DNA from: Phoronis australis | Lineage: Eukaryota > Phoronida > Phoronidae | Direction of reading: 5' to 3' | DNA: 64,000 bases | NCBI GenBank assembly: GCA_002633005.1 | Contig: NMRA01000204.1 | Span: 531,866 to 595,865 of the forward strand | Part shown: one piece after another, positions 1 to 12,666 of the stretch | Layout of the letters: each line of letters opens with the position of its first letter | Position numbering within the stretch: the stretch's first letter is position 1 | Program-made: the position numbers and the translations under genes | Notes under the pieces: model-generated | Told to the model about the DNA's origin: nothing | The model's database searches: none | What the model saw: only the letters and a program-made list of their open reading frames with translations

Positions 1-330
1 TACCTAGGATTGAAATCTTGAAACAATTTCGTCAAATTCATTTCTTTCTTCTTGCTGAATCAAAACATTTTCCACGCTTTTACCCACAATGCACCACAAT
101 GTCGCTTTGACCAATTCTAATCACAACGTTTATTTCGATAAAATCCACATGTTTAAGCACTTTCAGGATACCACTTACACTTAACCGCACATAAACATAA
201 ATTCCATGGTATACTTCATAAAAATAGCCTCAACGTTTCCCAGTAAATTTGTTTTTGGACATGTTAAGCGACTATGTTTACATCCGTCTTCCGGGCAAGG
301 GCAAGTGCTTTGAGGCTGTGCCTTACCAAA

Positions 331-3300
331 ATGTCATTGTTTCAACCTGTTCTGAAGTGCGATATACAAAAAGTAGCCGAGTTATTGGGACAGAAACACG
401 ATCCGAATTCTAAAGACAGACAAGGCAATGATTTTTCGTTTTTGTGTATTGGCAAACTTCTAGAGCAGTCGGACTGATCGAATCGTGCCTGAGTTATGTT
501 AGGGTGAGCAAACCAATATGGCGGAAATTCAGCAAGAGCGAAATTTTGCCATTTTTCATGATTTTCACAAGCTCATATCTATTAGCATACTAAGTGGTGG
601 AAAATGAAAAGTATGTCAGTGAAATATTTAATTTTTCTTCTTTCTATTGATATCCATTACAAAAAATTTGGACATTAATGANTGTCACTACTGTCAACTG
701 TTCACTGCGGCTATGCATCCTGATCTTATATCGGAAGATTTTCTGCAAATTACGCTTCACCTAGCCTAAAATGCCAAAGTGTATACCAAGGGGGACACCT
801 TTGGAGCCCGTATGAGTGATGTATTTAAATCTTTCCTACTCAAACAAATACTCATTTGTCAACAACATTGTTGGTAGACAGTGACCACTGTCTCCAGCTG
901 ACTAGAGGTGGTGCAGGCTATAGGAGGCTCATACACTGGAAGGTGTTTGAACATTTTTAACGCTGCGCGCAGCAGGTGGTATGACCTCGTATCCCCTGGC
1001 TTGCGCAGTGTAAAAATGGCCAGTTACCAATTTTGGGACTGAACGAGGGACCCCTCAAAGAAAAAGTTTGATAACAGGAATATTTCTTTGAGTTGGAAGG
1101 AATTAAGTCCATCGACGTCCTCCTAAGGTGTCCCTCTATGTGCAAAAGATATTTATAACAACGTGACTTTGATATTTTAGTCAGTGTGAGGCATAATTTG
1201 CCGAAAAGCTTCCGGCTTATGAAGATCCGGTAGGAGATACATCGTCTCCAGTCAGCTAGACATGGTGATCACTGTCTACATTGATGGTTGACCTCTAATA
1301 CATGGGCTCAGCCCACAGTCAAATGGAAACTTGCTGGGGGATATAGAGTGGGTTTTGAGAAGTTACTATCGAGTTGCGAATAACCATATATATATATATA
1401 TATATATATACGATTACTTATTTCAGACTCTTTTTCCAGTCTATATGAAGCTTATTTGGGTCTCTACATTTATTAATTATAGATGGTTTTTCCACTCCTC
1501 CACAATTAGTTACAGGGAGTGACAATGAACTAGACCAACAACGACAACCTGTGGTGTGTCAGTTGCCTATTGAGATTGGGCTTGCACCAACTGATATGTA
1601 AAGCCTCACGAATTTTAAGCTCCTTTGTTGTTACTGCCTAGCTAGTAATCCTCCTCAATTATTTGGGAACAATGTTGGGTCTATACTATTCCAGTTTCTA
1701 CTATTATTAGAAATCTTGAAAATTTTCGGTCTATACTATTATTGTTGTCTCTACAACTATTTGGAACCCGAGAGTACTTGCCATTTAGCCAGAAGGCAAT
1801 AGATGGCAAACCATTCTTTATTCAGCTGAAGCCTACTTGTACACAATGATTATCGGCAATAGGCTATCATGCAAGAGCCGCCATTTTATATGGTGGTGAC
1901 TGGTGTGTGGCTAAGAATTTGAGTAGTTCCTTAATTTTATTACAGCTAATCTATGTGAAAATTTTCCTCAAAGCCTGATTCTGTATGCTCACTAAGTGAG
2001 AGGTAGGCCCCTTGTTTTCTGAAATCTTCCAGTGACGTATGTTTTGGTAGGCAGTAGGTCAGCTAAGGTTTTGGCAAACTAGTTCTTATTAGGGACTAGC
2101 TGGTTTCTATCTGTTCTGACAAGTTATTTGTAGTAAAATGATGTCAAGTAGCTTTAATAGCAATGGAGGCTGACCCTTCCTACAAGGGCGCAGAGTGGTC
2201 ACCTTCTTATTTATACCATATATAATGTCCCTCAGTAACTGCATCACATTTTGTATGGTCACTCTACCTGTATAGTCCCCTCGTGTCTTTTGGTATAGTC
2301 TTGGTGTGTAGCGAATATGCAGCACTGGTGTATACCTTATAACGCACACTGTGCATTTGTCTTCATGTTATACCTTTTCTAAGTTTCTTGAGATGCCAGG
2401 AAGTTGCCAATTAAATGACTGATGTAGATTATTAATTTCAGCCCAGGTCATGCTTTTTTAAAAGCTTCATAGTGGCGCATAAACAATGTTTGAAGTACCA
2501 TGGTTTGCCAACCGAAGATTAAAAAACAAATCCCATATCAATTCTTATACATTTATTATCATAAGTAATATCACAATGTATCATTTTTTCTCGTCTAGCA
2601 GATTTTCTTTTTTAAAAATTGAACATATAAAAATACCATACGACAGGCTCAATTAAAAAAAATAGAGATCAGAACCCACAATGCTTATGTTTGGCCTTAT
2701 GTAGTTAATTTTGATGCTAATTGAGGGTAAGATGTTGTCACAAAAAATTTTGATAAGTCATTTCTCCAATTTCCTCAACATCCAAATTTCTGTGGGTAAT
2801 TATTTTGGAGTGGGTTACTGTGGTATTTAGGATGCTACTGAATAGTCCTAATTATTTCTTTACTGTTTTGCCATGAGCATATATGTATGCAGTGGCATGG
2901 GATTCTCATTTACTTTGAATGGTTTGTTTCAGGAAGGACAGTTATGCACATTGCATCTAGAAAGGGTTTTTCAACCATTATGCTGTTGTTACTTGAGAAT
3001 GGAGCGGATGTGAATGTTGAAGACCAATTTGGCAACACTCCACTGCACATGTGCGGCCATATGGACACACTGAAGGTTCTTTATGAGCACGGCGCAAATA
3101 TAAACACTTTGTAAGTGTAGTAATGTACAATACGGGTAATTCTTAATATTTAAACTTGGGTGAATGTTATAAGCAAACTTTGTTTAAAGGAATAGATTCC
3201 TTTGAACAAAGTCATGTTGTGTATAGAAAAGTTCAATTTCTATTTTTTGCAGTTTGTAAAAGTGTCATAATTTGCTCCTGCCTTACGACTTTACAAAATA

Positions 3301-4541
3301 TAGTGTGTAATTAGATGTGTACATCAATTTTTATCAGTTCTTAGTGATAAATAATTTGATATGTCTTGGTTGTCTTGTTTTGCTTTTTACCTTTTTGAGA
3401 CAAAAATTTCACAAATAAAAATGTATCTACTAATATTTGATTCCGAAATACTTTCACAAGATGTTAGGTTTTGAAAATTTCACCCTTTTGACAAAATTTC
3501 ACATGAAGGAATCCATGCTTAATGGCTGACTTTATAAACAGCTGCACCATATTGAACTTCCCTATCCCGCCAGACGACAATCACGGCTTTGGTGGACAGG
3601 CGGTCACCGCCAGCAGCAGATCCTGTGTAGAAAGTTTCAAACTAGTGATATAAACGGTGTTGCAGTGCTTTTCTTTTTATCATAATGCCATTAAATATTC
3701 ACTGATGTAGGAAAGATAGCTTATAGAAAAAGTCAAACCTCATAAAATATGCATGGATTAAAACATCATGTTGGTAAGCATACATTTCCCTCTGCGAAGA
3801 AGAATCTGCGGCCGCGTAGTTGGTGGCTGCCACTGATAAAGCTGGAGAATTTCGATCCCAGCCAGTATAAAAAAATAACTTAACCTAATTGAACAACGGG
3901 AAAGATTGACAATGGAATTTATTCCACTGTTTTTAAATTAATAGACCACTATGTAGTTTATTGAATTTCTGTCCACCAAATCTGAGTCAGGATTGACCGG
4001 AAGTCACTTTCTCGTTCTCCTTACTCTAGAGAGTACCAATATGAAAAGTCCCCTATTCAGAAATTGTCTACCTTGCTTTGCAAGATATATGTCATGTCCA
4101 CCTAATGTTACTCATAGTGTACTTTAAAAATTTGCTTGGGGATGAACACATTACAAACCAATTTGGTAAATGAACATTCTCTTGTGTTTGTTGTTACCTT
4201 GAAACTTGAAACCACAGAGTATATTATATTTCAGGAATCTAGCTGGCCTGACACCTTTTGATCTAGCAAGGAGACGTGGTGTTCCAAAGGAAGTTGTTGA
4301 TGAGCTCAAACACTGGTCAGGTGAGGTACTTGACCACCAGGGACTCCTTGCACCATCTGGATGTGTGGGTTTGTTGCAGGAGTTCACAACCTCGGTTGGC
4401 CCTGTTAACCTGTTGGTGTTGTTAACTTGCCTGGTTCTTGTGTCATTTTATGTGGCATGCTTAGTGACTGGATACACATGGTATGGAACAGACACTAGAA
4501 CATTGGTGGAGACAGCTGGTCAAAGGCATATTGAACTATGA
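331..4541 (+). CDS. ANKRD46: ANKRD46-like ankyrin-repeat, C-terminal membrane-anchored protein
   Basis: Three exons: 331-424 (or from an upstream in-frame ATG at 274), 2933-3110 and 4235-4541. Phases join cleanly to give 192 (or 211) residues. Exon 1 ends DPNSKDRQ plus one base; exon 2 reads GRTVMHIASRKG, GADVNVEDQFGNTPLHMCGH and ends GANINT; exon 3 begins LNLAGLTPFDLARRRGV. These are about three consecutive ankyrin repeats. Near the C-terminus is a hydrophobic span, VNLLVLLTCLVLVSFYVACL, followed by a short tail. The order (ankyrin repeats with a GNTxLHxCGHxDT block, an xPLxLAxRRGV repeat, linker, one late membrane segment) and the length fit vertebrate ANKRD46 (about 228 residues), a poorly characterised single-pass protein. 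Intron 1 has a GC donor (AG|GCAATG at 424/425), so the exon 1 end is the least certain junction. The stop codon lies inside the first unit of an 80-bp tandem repeat. Which ATG is used is unresolved. Confidence 0.8.
682..682. other. single unresolved base (N)
   Basis: One N in intron 1 of the ANKRD46-like gene. Single Ns here (also at 9025 and 25540) can mark collapsed gaps, so local continuity is not guaranteed. Confidence 0.9.
874..1279. mobile_element. MITE with ~40-bp terminal inverted repeats
   Basis: The left end GTAGACAGTGACCACTG and the right end, read in reverse as GTAGACAGTGATCACCATG, continue as imperfect inverted repeats for about 40 bp. The core holds a hairpin around 957-1015. 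A second copy, disrupted and with its core flipped, lies at 53270-54440. No transposase is encoded, so this is a non-autonomous DNA element of unknown superfamily, lying in intron 1 of the ANKRD46-like gene. Confidence 0.75.
1386..1411. repeat. (TA)n microsatellite
   Basis: About 13 TA dinucleotides in a row, in intron 1 of the ANKRD46-like gene. Confidence 0.9.
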
Positions 4542-4835
4542 AGGTGATTAGATACATGGGAGATAATACAGACACTTAAATATTGGTAGAGACAGCTGGC
4601 CAGAGGCATGTTGAACTATGAAGGTGAATGGATACATGGGAGGTAATACAGACACTTGAATATTGGTGGAGACAGCTGGTCAGAGGCATGTTGAACTATG
4701 AAGGTGAATGGATACATGGGAGATAATACAGATACTTGAATATTGGTAGAGACAGCTGGTCAGAGGCATGTTGAACTATGAAGATGAATGGATACATGGT
4801 AGATAATACAGACACTTGAATAATGGTGAAGACAA
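4471..4835 (+). repeat. 80-bp tandem repeat overlapping a coding exon end
   Basis: About 4.5 copies of an 80-bp unit; the anchor TTGAACTATGAAG recurs at 4531, 4611, 4691 and 4771. Unit 1 encodes the last ~23 residues and stop codon of the ANKRD46-like protein; later units are 3' UTR. Because 80 is not a multiple of three, the units cannot extend the same reading frame. Confidence 0.92.
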
Positions 4836-5327
4836 ACACTTGGCACTTGGAACGTCTGCACATCAAGGTTATTCAACTATTCATCTCAATTGGTTTTCCT
4901 TAGTTGTTTATCAAATCATACAAATTTTATGATTGTTTGTTTTTAGTTGTTAGTTGCCCTTTTTATACACATAATATTTGTCATAGGGAAGTCCTGCCCC
5001 AAGAGATATCTAACAGCAACATATGCAAGAACCTGCATGGTTTAATGCTGTCAATACAATAATGACCACTAAGCTACAGGTATCAGGCATGTTGATTTCC
5101 ATGGAACACTAATCCTATCTGATCAAATAACTCTCACATAGTGGGCTTTGTGGTACATGGTCACTGCCTTTGCATTCTGTTCAGCAACATGGTAACTGAT
5201 TTCAGGTAAAGCTTGGCGGTGGTACAATGTAGTACAGAATGTTGGTTTGTTTCAATTTCATGGCTGTGAAATACTCATCGTATTTTGCAAGTTTGAAAAA
5301 AGAAATTGTGCTAATCTGTACTGTTGT

Positions 5328-5535
5328 TGAAAAAATAATTGCAGGCAGTCTGGTACACGTTGTACCAGACGTGCGCATGCAGCTCAGGTGGGCCCATTAC
5401 ACTGATCAACTGGAACCATTGTTATTCTTTATTAATATATAGATAAAACTGAGCTGAGGAGCTAGCGACCTGACTTGAGGGTCTAGCAGTGTGTCCCAGT
5501 GGGTCTTAAACAAACGACCTTGAGTAAAGGAAGTG
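5328..5535 (-). mobile_element. tRNA-derived SINE, minus-strand copy
   Basis: Reverse-strand relative of the SINE at 34940-35165. Both share a tail region with a 9-bp-arm palindrome (TCTGGTACA-CGT-TGTACCAGA at 5349-5369), a GGGCCCA block, and a head containing ACTGCTAGACCCT-like sequence. The tRNA-like head is degraded in this copy. Confidence 0.65.
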
Positions 5536-6147
5536 GACACCCACCTGTCCCACTGGCCACACTGCCTCCTCTGTTGAAGATAGTGATGTTTGAATGGCAG
5601 AATATATTTATTATAATTTCACTTGGAGAAATATTACAAACGAAACAATTTACACATCTAGTAAGTTGGTACATGGTAACAGCTAGTCTTTCATATTTAA
5701 AGCATTTGTTGCTATATGGTAACAGCTAGTTGTTCATATTTAAAACATTTGTCATGTTAAAGTGACAATGTCATCAAGAAAAGACAAACTGTTTTCTAAG
5801 AACAGCCTCAACTTGGAATCAAACTCACCAACTCAGCAGTCACATTCAATAGCTTTGCTGGCAGAGATAAACTTCACTCATTAAATTGTTTTACAGCTCT
5901 GGTCAAAGCTAATTACTTAGGTTAATTGTACATAATAATAATAATCTCAAAAGTGCATTTTTCGACCCAGCAAAACTGAGCATATCCCTTTAACTTGGCT
6001 CAGTTATTCCAGTTATACCGAAGATGGACTGCGAGTTTGCACCTTATGTGGATATTTCAGGAGATCCTCGTTATTGAATAACTCCATGAGTCTTTCCCAA
6101 TCACATTAGGAACGTGCCTAGATTTGATCCCTCTGTTTGCAAACTTC

Positions 6148-9100
6148 CTAAAAGTTCTTGAGGCTTGTGGACTTAAGTCTAAATGTGGCAGTACCCCGTT
6201 CCTCGATGACATCATTTGTTTCCTTTAAATTCTCTGCTATTGCATGCACTAGTGGATGATTCGATGAGTAATTATTTGTTACAAGAACATGCAATGCGTT
6301 CTCAAATAGCGCCTTTGCACCAACGTAATCTCCCAAGTCTCGAATAACAACTGCGAGATTATTCATAGGCACTCCAAGGCTCACGTGGTTCTTCCCAAAA
6401 ATGTTTTCTCTGATCTGGATTGATTCGCTGTGACAATCTTTCGCACCGTTCATGTCTCCTTTCTTTGCTTTTAGAAACCCTAAATTTGAAACGGTGTTTG
6501 CGTATAAGATCCTGTTCTTTCCATACACCGATTCATGCGCTTGTAGGGCCTGTCTGTAACAACTCTCCGCTTTCCCAAGCTCAGCTTTGTCTTCGTGTAT
6601 TTTTGCCAGTCCAGTCAACGCCTCAAAAGACGCTACATGCTTCGGACCTTTTTCATTTTCATATATGGAAAGAGCTGTATCGTAATTTTGTTTTGCGCCG
6701 ATAGGATCACCTGCTTCGTAAGCATTTCCCGCCATACTTGTCAGTATGTCGGCATACTCCTCATTCTTTTTACCAAATGCTTTTATGTGAATGGTAAGGG
6801 CAGTTCTAAAATGTTCTTCTGCCTCACTGAAATTCTTTTGCTCACGCAACAAAATACCGATGTTATGGTGAATGGAAGCACACTTTATGTGTTCCTCTCC
6901 CTGAATTTGCTGAAGAATACGTAACGACCTCTCGTAACACCCTTTAGCTTCTACAAGTTCGCCGTTTTCCTTCAACACTAAACCGAGATTGTTTAATACA
7001 GGTGCTAAACTGATGTGATGGCGCCCGTACTCATTTTCAAGAATTGAAATGGCCTTGTAGAAGTTTGTTTTAGCCGCTTCCTCTTTCCCCAGCTGCAGTT
7101 GAACCGAACCGAGGTCGTTCATAGCTTTAGCGCAATCGACATGTTTATTGCCAAGTGAAGACGTTTTGTTGGACAACACCCTCTCAAACAACGTTTCTGC
7201 ATCCTCCAGTTTGTCTTGCTTGAAAGCAACTGTTGCCATGTAACTAAGTACGTCAGCAGACTCTGCACTTGTCTTACCGTAAACGTTTTCCTTAATTTTT
7301 AGAGATTGTTCCAATATTCTTTTTGCCTCGTAAAAGTCTTCTAGAGTCGTTAAAACTATTCCCAGTTGTAGAAGAGTAGAACCGAGGTCATCGTTATCGT
7401 ATCCCAAATGTCTGCTTTGAATGGCCATTGCTTTCTCTAAGTCTTCCCTTGCTTGTCCTAAGTTACCAGCTTTATGCAAGAAATTACCCAATTCCGAATG
7501 AGCCTGCCCGACCTTAAGATGTAGACCTCCATATCTGCCCTTTCGAATGACAAGCAATTTCCTGAATACTACTTCTGAGCATTCTTTGTCATTAAGCCGC
7601 AATACCTGCTCGAAAAACGATAAAAGGTCATCGTGCAGTTCGTAAACTCTGAACTGGTTAATGCTTGCAGATGCTGAGTACAGTTTATTGTCGTCCAGAA
7701 GTTTGTCGAACGCTTTGATATGTGGCACGATATAGTGGAGTAATTTCATGTCAGTTGTTTTTGTTGCATCCTTTGGACAGATTTGTACTAAGCTCGAAAG
7801 CAACGGCTGGAGAACGTCTGTTAAAAAGTCAATGCTGAGAAGGTCAGGCAATCTCTTGGTGGCATACAAGCTGACATTGACAACTTTCAACAGTAAGCGG
7901 TTGACATGAATAAAGCCCGCTTGGGAACTCGACTGAACAAGTGAATACTCTTGCAGAATTTGGACTGCGCGTCGTGCTTCCGATTTATCATCAAACGGGT
8001 GATTTTGGGCGAACAAATCAATGGGAATATTGTCAGGAAACAGCACTGAACACCACATAAGCAGTAGGAGAGCCTTTTCGTATTCTTCCTTCAGTTTCTT
8101 GAGTGACAATAACCACACCTTCAGAAGACCTTGCTCTGCTTCGTCCACGCCACACTCTATTCCGACCAAACCTACCAAGGTTTTGTCAAGTAGCTCAAGA
8201 TAGTCGCTCACAGTACACTGGTGTTTCTTGATGTACGACGTTGCCAAAGTTAAGGATAGCGGGTGGCGACCTAATGCGTCTGCTAGCTGAGAGCGGTCTG
8301 CGGGCCGGACATTCATGTGGGCTTCTATAAATGAATCGCATTCTTGTTCAGAGAAAACGTCTAGTCGTATGTTGTTGAAACCTTTAAGGTTTCTCCCAGT
8401 CAACAGTACGTGCTGTTTGTTCTTGCGAATGCTTGCGTGGGGTAGGTAGGTGAATAGCTGGTTTTTGTCATTTGTTATATTGTCAAAGACGAGAAGATAC
8501 GACTCCATTCTGCGAAGATGACTGTGAAGTTGTTGTATGACTTCGTCGGTCGTTTGAGACTTCGTGTCAATGCCCAGGTCAATGGCAAAATCAATCAATG
8601 ATGCTACAATTGTTTCTTGTTCAGCGTCGATCCAGCGTACGAGTTGATATGAAAAACGTTCACGATATGCATATTCTAGGGCAAGTTGTGACTTGCCCAC
8701 ACCATCGTTCCCGATGACTCCAATATGCTCGCATCCATTAAAAAGTTCCTTAATTTGATCCAAATGCTTCTGACGACCAATGAAGTTGACGCGATTGTTA
8801 AGCCTCTCTGCCATGTGGCGTTCGTTCGCTGGAAATGAAGAATGGTGGAATATATGCATTGACATTTACGTTAAACTAAGTTGACGAAAAAATACTTTGT
8901 GGATAAAAAATAGTCGTTAGGCAAATTTTGGCATATCGGCAATTGAAGTTCGCATCGACGAAGGTATTACGTATTATACGTATTACTTGATTGTGTCAAC
9001 CAACATACCGGGGGGGGGGGGGGGNGCGTGCCGCCACTTGGGTAGAGTTTTTGCTCTCACTGGTTTGTCTGGGTGGATATTTTTGCTTTCGATTATCCAG

Positions 9101-9527
9101 ATAAAACGTACGTTAGGATATTAAGGCGGTGCAGCCGGTACCCGATCGGAACCTGCGTATGCACAAAGACCTCTGTACGGTCTGTGATGTGTGTTTTAAA
9201 CATTAGCCTACCTGCGGGGGTGTTTGGGACGTCTCGGAAAACACCAACTCTTTCGTAGTTTTCTAAAATGTTAACAAGCCATGGATACTCCTCAGTTATA
9301 GCTTCTATGAAATTCCGATAGGCAGAAAGTCCTTTTGTTAACAGTGTATCCACCAGAGCTCGCGAACTGCCTTGAGAAGTTGGCTGAGATTTGATACGGT
9401 TGGCAGTGGTTTGGTCGATCACCCCATCTTTTGCTAACTTCTCTAGGACGCCGTCTCTACGTAGATCGAGCTCGTTTATAATCCGCATACGGTGTCGCTG
9501 AAGACGACCTGTGCCGCCGCGATCCAT
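6148..9527 (-). CDS. CARD-NB-ARC-TPR protein (apoptosome/NLR-type signalling ATPase)
   Basis: Two coding exons, 9212-9527 and 6148-8828, join in phase (G|CG gives Ala) for about 998 residues. Residues ~5-95 form a CARD (LQRHRMRIINELDLRRDGVLEKL... region, then LVDTLLTKGLSAYRNFIEAI). The large exon then carries an NB-ARC ATPase: Walker A GNDGVGKS, Walker B YLLVFDN, LLTGR sensor-like motif and GRHPLSL (GLPL-type) motif. A winged-helix-like helical region follows, then about ten 42-residue TPRs of kinesin-light-chain type (recurring LGxxLxxxGxxxEAxxxxExSLxI). Established family knowledge: CARD plus NB-ARC is the APAF1 arrangement, in which nucleotide binding drives oligomerisation and CARD recruits a caspase; APAF1 has WD40 repeats where this protein has TPRs. 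Inference: cytosolic death or immune sensor with TPRs as the ligand or partner surface. The start ATG lies 6 nt after a likely acceptor at 9533/9534, so an upstream non-coding exon is expected. An ATG at 8865 would give a CARD-less isoform. No frameshifts seen. Confidence 0.93.
9009..9025. repeat. poly-G run ending in N
   Basis: Homopolymer G tract with an unresolved base at 9025, in the 383-bp intron of the CARD-NB-ARC-TPR gene. Its length is unreliable. Confidence 0.85.
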
Positions 9528-9599
9528 TCTACACTGAAACAAAGACAAAATGGTTAATTGGAGGTTGTGCATGAAATGAAAAAGAACAACTACATCTTT

Positions 9600-12420
9600 T
9601 GACACATTTTTATTGTAGGCCTTTGGAATTCATTGACGCGAAAACATATATTCACACAGCTGGCTCTTGAAAGCTTTCTAATAATTTACAATTTCTTATA
9701 ATAAATTTCCAATATCCTAGATTCCGGGCAATTCACTTCTTATTTTTTGGTTTTGCTTCCTTTTCAACTAATCAGATCAGCAAGGTTGTGGCGTCGTTGT
9801 AAGGCGTGTGGCTGGCTGAACATTTAATTTCTACAAGACCGAATCTGTGACTTGAAAGTCACAATAAAAGAAAACTCTAGATCAGCGCTCTGTGATTGGT
9901 CGGTTATAGGGGAACTTGAGAACGGGGACACTATCAGTTTTACGACCGAAAACACATTTTTGTGTTGTTTATGAATAGGATGGTCTTTCTGAAATTATTA
10001 GCTTTGACTAGAGCTATAAAACAATAAATTCGTTCTGTATTTCATTGCAAATCACCAATTTCCGCCCGTTGTCTAACAGACAGTCACCGAAATCAAGGCC
10101 TGTGACTTAATCACTTAAATGCTCCTAAGAATCTCGGCCATTTGTAGATTGAGGTTTAGCTCCACAAGCAGAGCATTAAACCGCGACCATGTCGATTTCA
10201 CGTTCGATTCCGTGCTGAAGCTGATTTCAGAAAGTCACTTTACTCGTCGATCAAATGATGTTCCTTTAAATACATGTTATGAACCACACATTGAAACATT
10301 TAGCTGAAGTTGTACTGTACAAAATTTATCAAAATCACACTAACTGTTTCCCATCAGTTGATAGAATATATGCAAGCGCTTACCTGTTAACGATACCGCA
10401 AGCAGTGTAATTGCTAATTGTTTCGTACGCATCACTATTGACTCCTTGGTGATCGTAATATCTCGGCTGTATCACAATAGAAAAACAATGCAGTGGTCTC
10501 CATATTGACCAAGTGTATCGAATTGGTGTCATTCATCCATTTAGATATTCTCGCACATTGATTGACCTGTTGGTGTAAGGGCAGAGCCAAATTTTACGCT
10601 TCTCTTATTTATCAATAACTTTTGTTGATCGCATAATGAGAATGACAGAAACTATGCGGTTACTAACTGTTGGTTGATCCGACTATGGACGTGACCAAAC
10701 AATTAAGAGATGGTTTACTTCTTGATAAATGATATAATGCACACATCCGCGTAATTACACACATAACCCTGTAACCACAATAATGCGTTTTTGACAAAAG
10801 ACGCATATGCGCACGTGTCTAAACTCTTTGGACATTTTTAGGCTCTATCCCTTTCAGGCCTGTTCATGTGAGTATTTTGCCGATTGTTTCGGGATTAATA
10901 ATCCGAATTTTTTTGTTCGAGAGAACGTTCAATGATTCCGCAAGTTCTGCGTTTATGCATGCAATAAACTTTCAGGATTCTAAGATTAATTCGAAATTGA
11001 AAACACGTCTATGTCTACCATTTTGTGACGCACGTAAGAATCTTCAATCACATGTTAATTTAGAAACGGGCTCTTTGGTTTTACTCTACTCACGAGTCTT
11101 TTTCATATACAGAGGCGCAGCGACATAAAGGTGCATGTACCTAAGTGTGCATGTATGGTATGACATACACAAGGCTACTATTTTTATTTTTAAAACAAAC
11201 ACACGAAATATGAAAATTAAGAAAGTGACGCAACGCTCCAGGAGCAATTATTCTTGTGTTAATTTAAACCCACTGTTATCCTAGCAAAATATATTTTGCT
11301 TCTTACGAAGAAATTTTAGGGTTCAAACTCTACGGCTTATCAAAACAAATTTTCTGCACAAGGATGTTCCAAAAGTTGTTAAAAATTGTTTCATCTCATG
11401 ATCTTACAATCCAGTGGTGTTTACGTTTTACGATATTAGACACAAAAAGTTGTTCAAAATGGGAAAAGTCCCAGTGCCCGTACACGACAAGCGGCAAACT
11501 ATTCAGCTGCGCGACTTGCAGTTAGCTGGTTCTGTGTGCTCGTCAATCTCTCGCCGCGCCGTGCAAAAGACCAGTCGCATCATGCGCCAGTGTTCTTAAA
11601 GCACCCGTGACTCTTGGCGTATGTTCCTCAATACGAATCACTGTCGATTACAATGTCACAGACTGAAGTTTCAAAAGTTCTTCGACGCCGTGTCTCCACG
11701 AAATTTGACGCACATGTTGGTAATGAAGAGAGGACAACTGGTGTAGATTTTAGAATCGATCCTTCAACCGCGGAAATATCCGAGACCCATTACGCACCCC
11801 TTGTAACTTTACCCTTTGCCGTGCACACAGCGAATGTAAGTCATAAGTAATGCGTATATGCCATATTTTCGAATTTGCAATATTTGGGCTGGTCAACCTC
11901 ATCAACGTCGGAATCCTTTAAAATTCTACTAGCAAACTATTAAGTAGGTCTAAGTAGTTTAAAGTTTACTTAATTCAGACTTGTAACAGTTATGCTAGCC
12001 ATATTTAATATAATTTTCGACTAATGTCCCTCAACAAAATTCAAATACTGAGTAACAACAAATACACAAACAATGGAGGTAATTTTATTGAACAATAAAC
12101 AATATCATAAAAGTATAAAACATACAAAAGTTTTCTGGTGACCTATGTAATAATAATAATAAATAGACTGTCAAAATAGCAAAGTTCTACAAATTAAAGC
12201 TGGTCAAAGACAACAAAGAAAGTCAAACTATAAACTAGCAACAAATAAAATTACAGCAGAGTAGAAAAGCAAATACATAAACAGACAATAAATTAACATA
12301 TATAGACAATAAATTAACATAAATTCACCAAAACAAGAAATTCAACAAAAGTATATTGCTACACAACCCAATTCTGACCCTAGAAAAGTGGACAGACATT
12401 TATCAAGTACAACAGAGAGC
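9600..12420. other. intergenic, no gene recognised
   Basis: Upstream of the CARD-NB-ARC-TPR gene and downstream of the 300-residue gene. Short open frames (for example 10868-11128, 11414-11599 and 11614-11850) have no recognisable domains or splice-supported partners. Presumably contains the CARD gene promoter and a non-coding first exon, which I cannot place. Confidence 0.5.
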
Positions 12421-12455
12421 TGATTACAGAACCAGACAGTGACAACACAAGGTCA

Positions 12456-12617
12456 GCACACTGCACAAACAGTGTTAAGTTTTACTACAAGCCAACTTAG
12501 CTGTGTAAAGCACACTGCACAAATAGTGTTAAGTTTTACTACAAGCCAACTTAGCTGTGTAAAGCACACCGCACAAACAGTGTTAAGTTTTACTACAAGC
12601 CAGCTTAGCTGTGTAAA
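12456..12617 (+). repeat. 54-bp tandem repeat, three copies
   Basis: Units start at 12456, 12510 and 12564 and differ by only a few bases. The 54-bp period keeps one frame open, giving an 18-residue motif (HTAQTVLSFTTSQLSCVK) three times. The open frame is a by-product of the period; nothing else suggests coding. Confidence 0.9.
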
Positions 12618-12666
12618 AGGAGACTACTAAATTACAAAACACTTCTAAAACTTTTACAGTAAACAC

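Noticed and set aside
4471-4835. CRISPR-like regular repeats
   Set aside because: Whole 80-bp units repeat without unique spacers; eukaryotic minisatellite.
6420-6924. Plus-strand frames opposite the TPR exon
   Set aside because: Antisense shadows of the CARD-NB-ARC-TPR coding exon.
12439-12630. Open frame with an 18-residue motif three times
   Set aside because: Arises from a 54-bp tandem repeat; no splice partners or domain.
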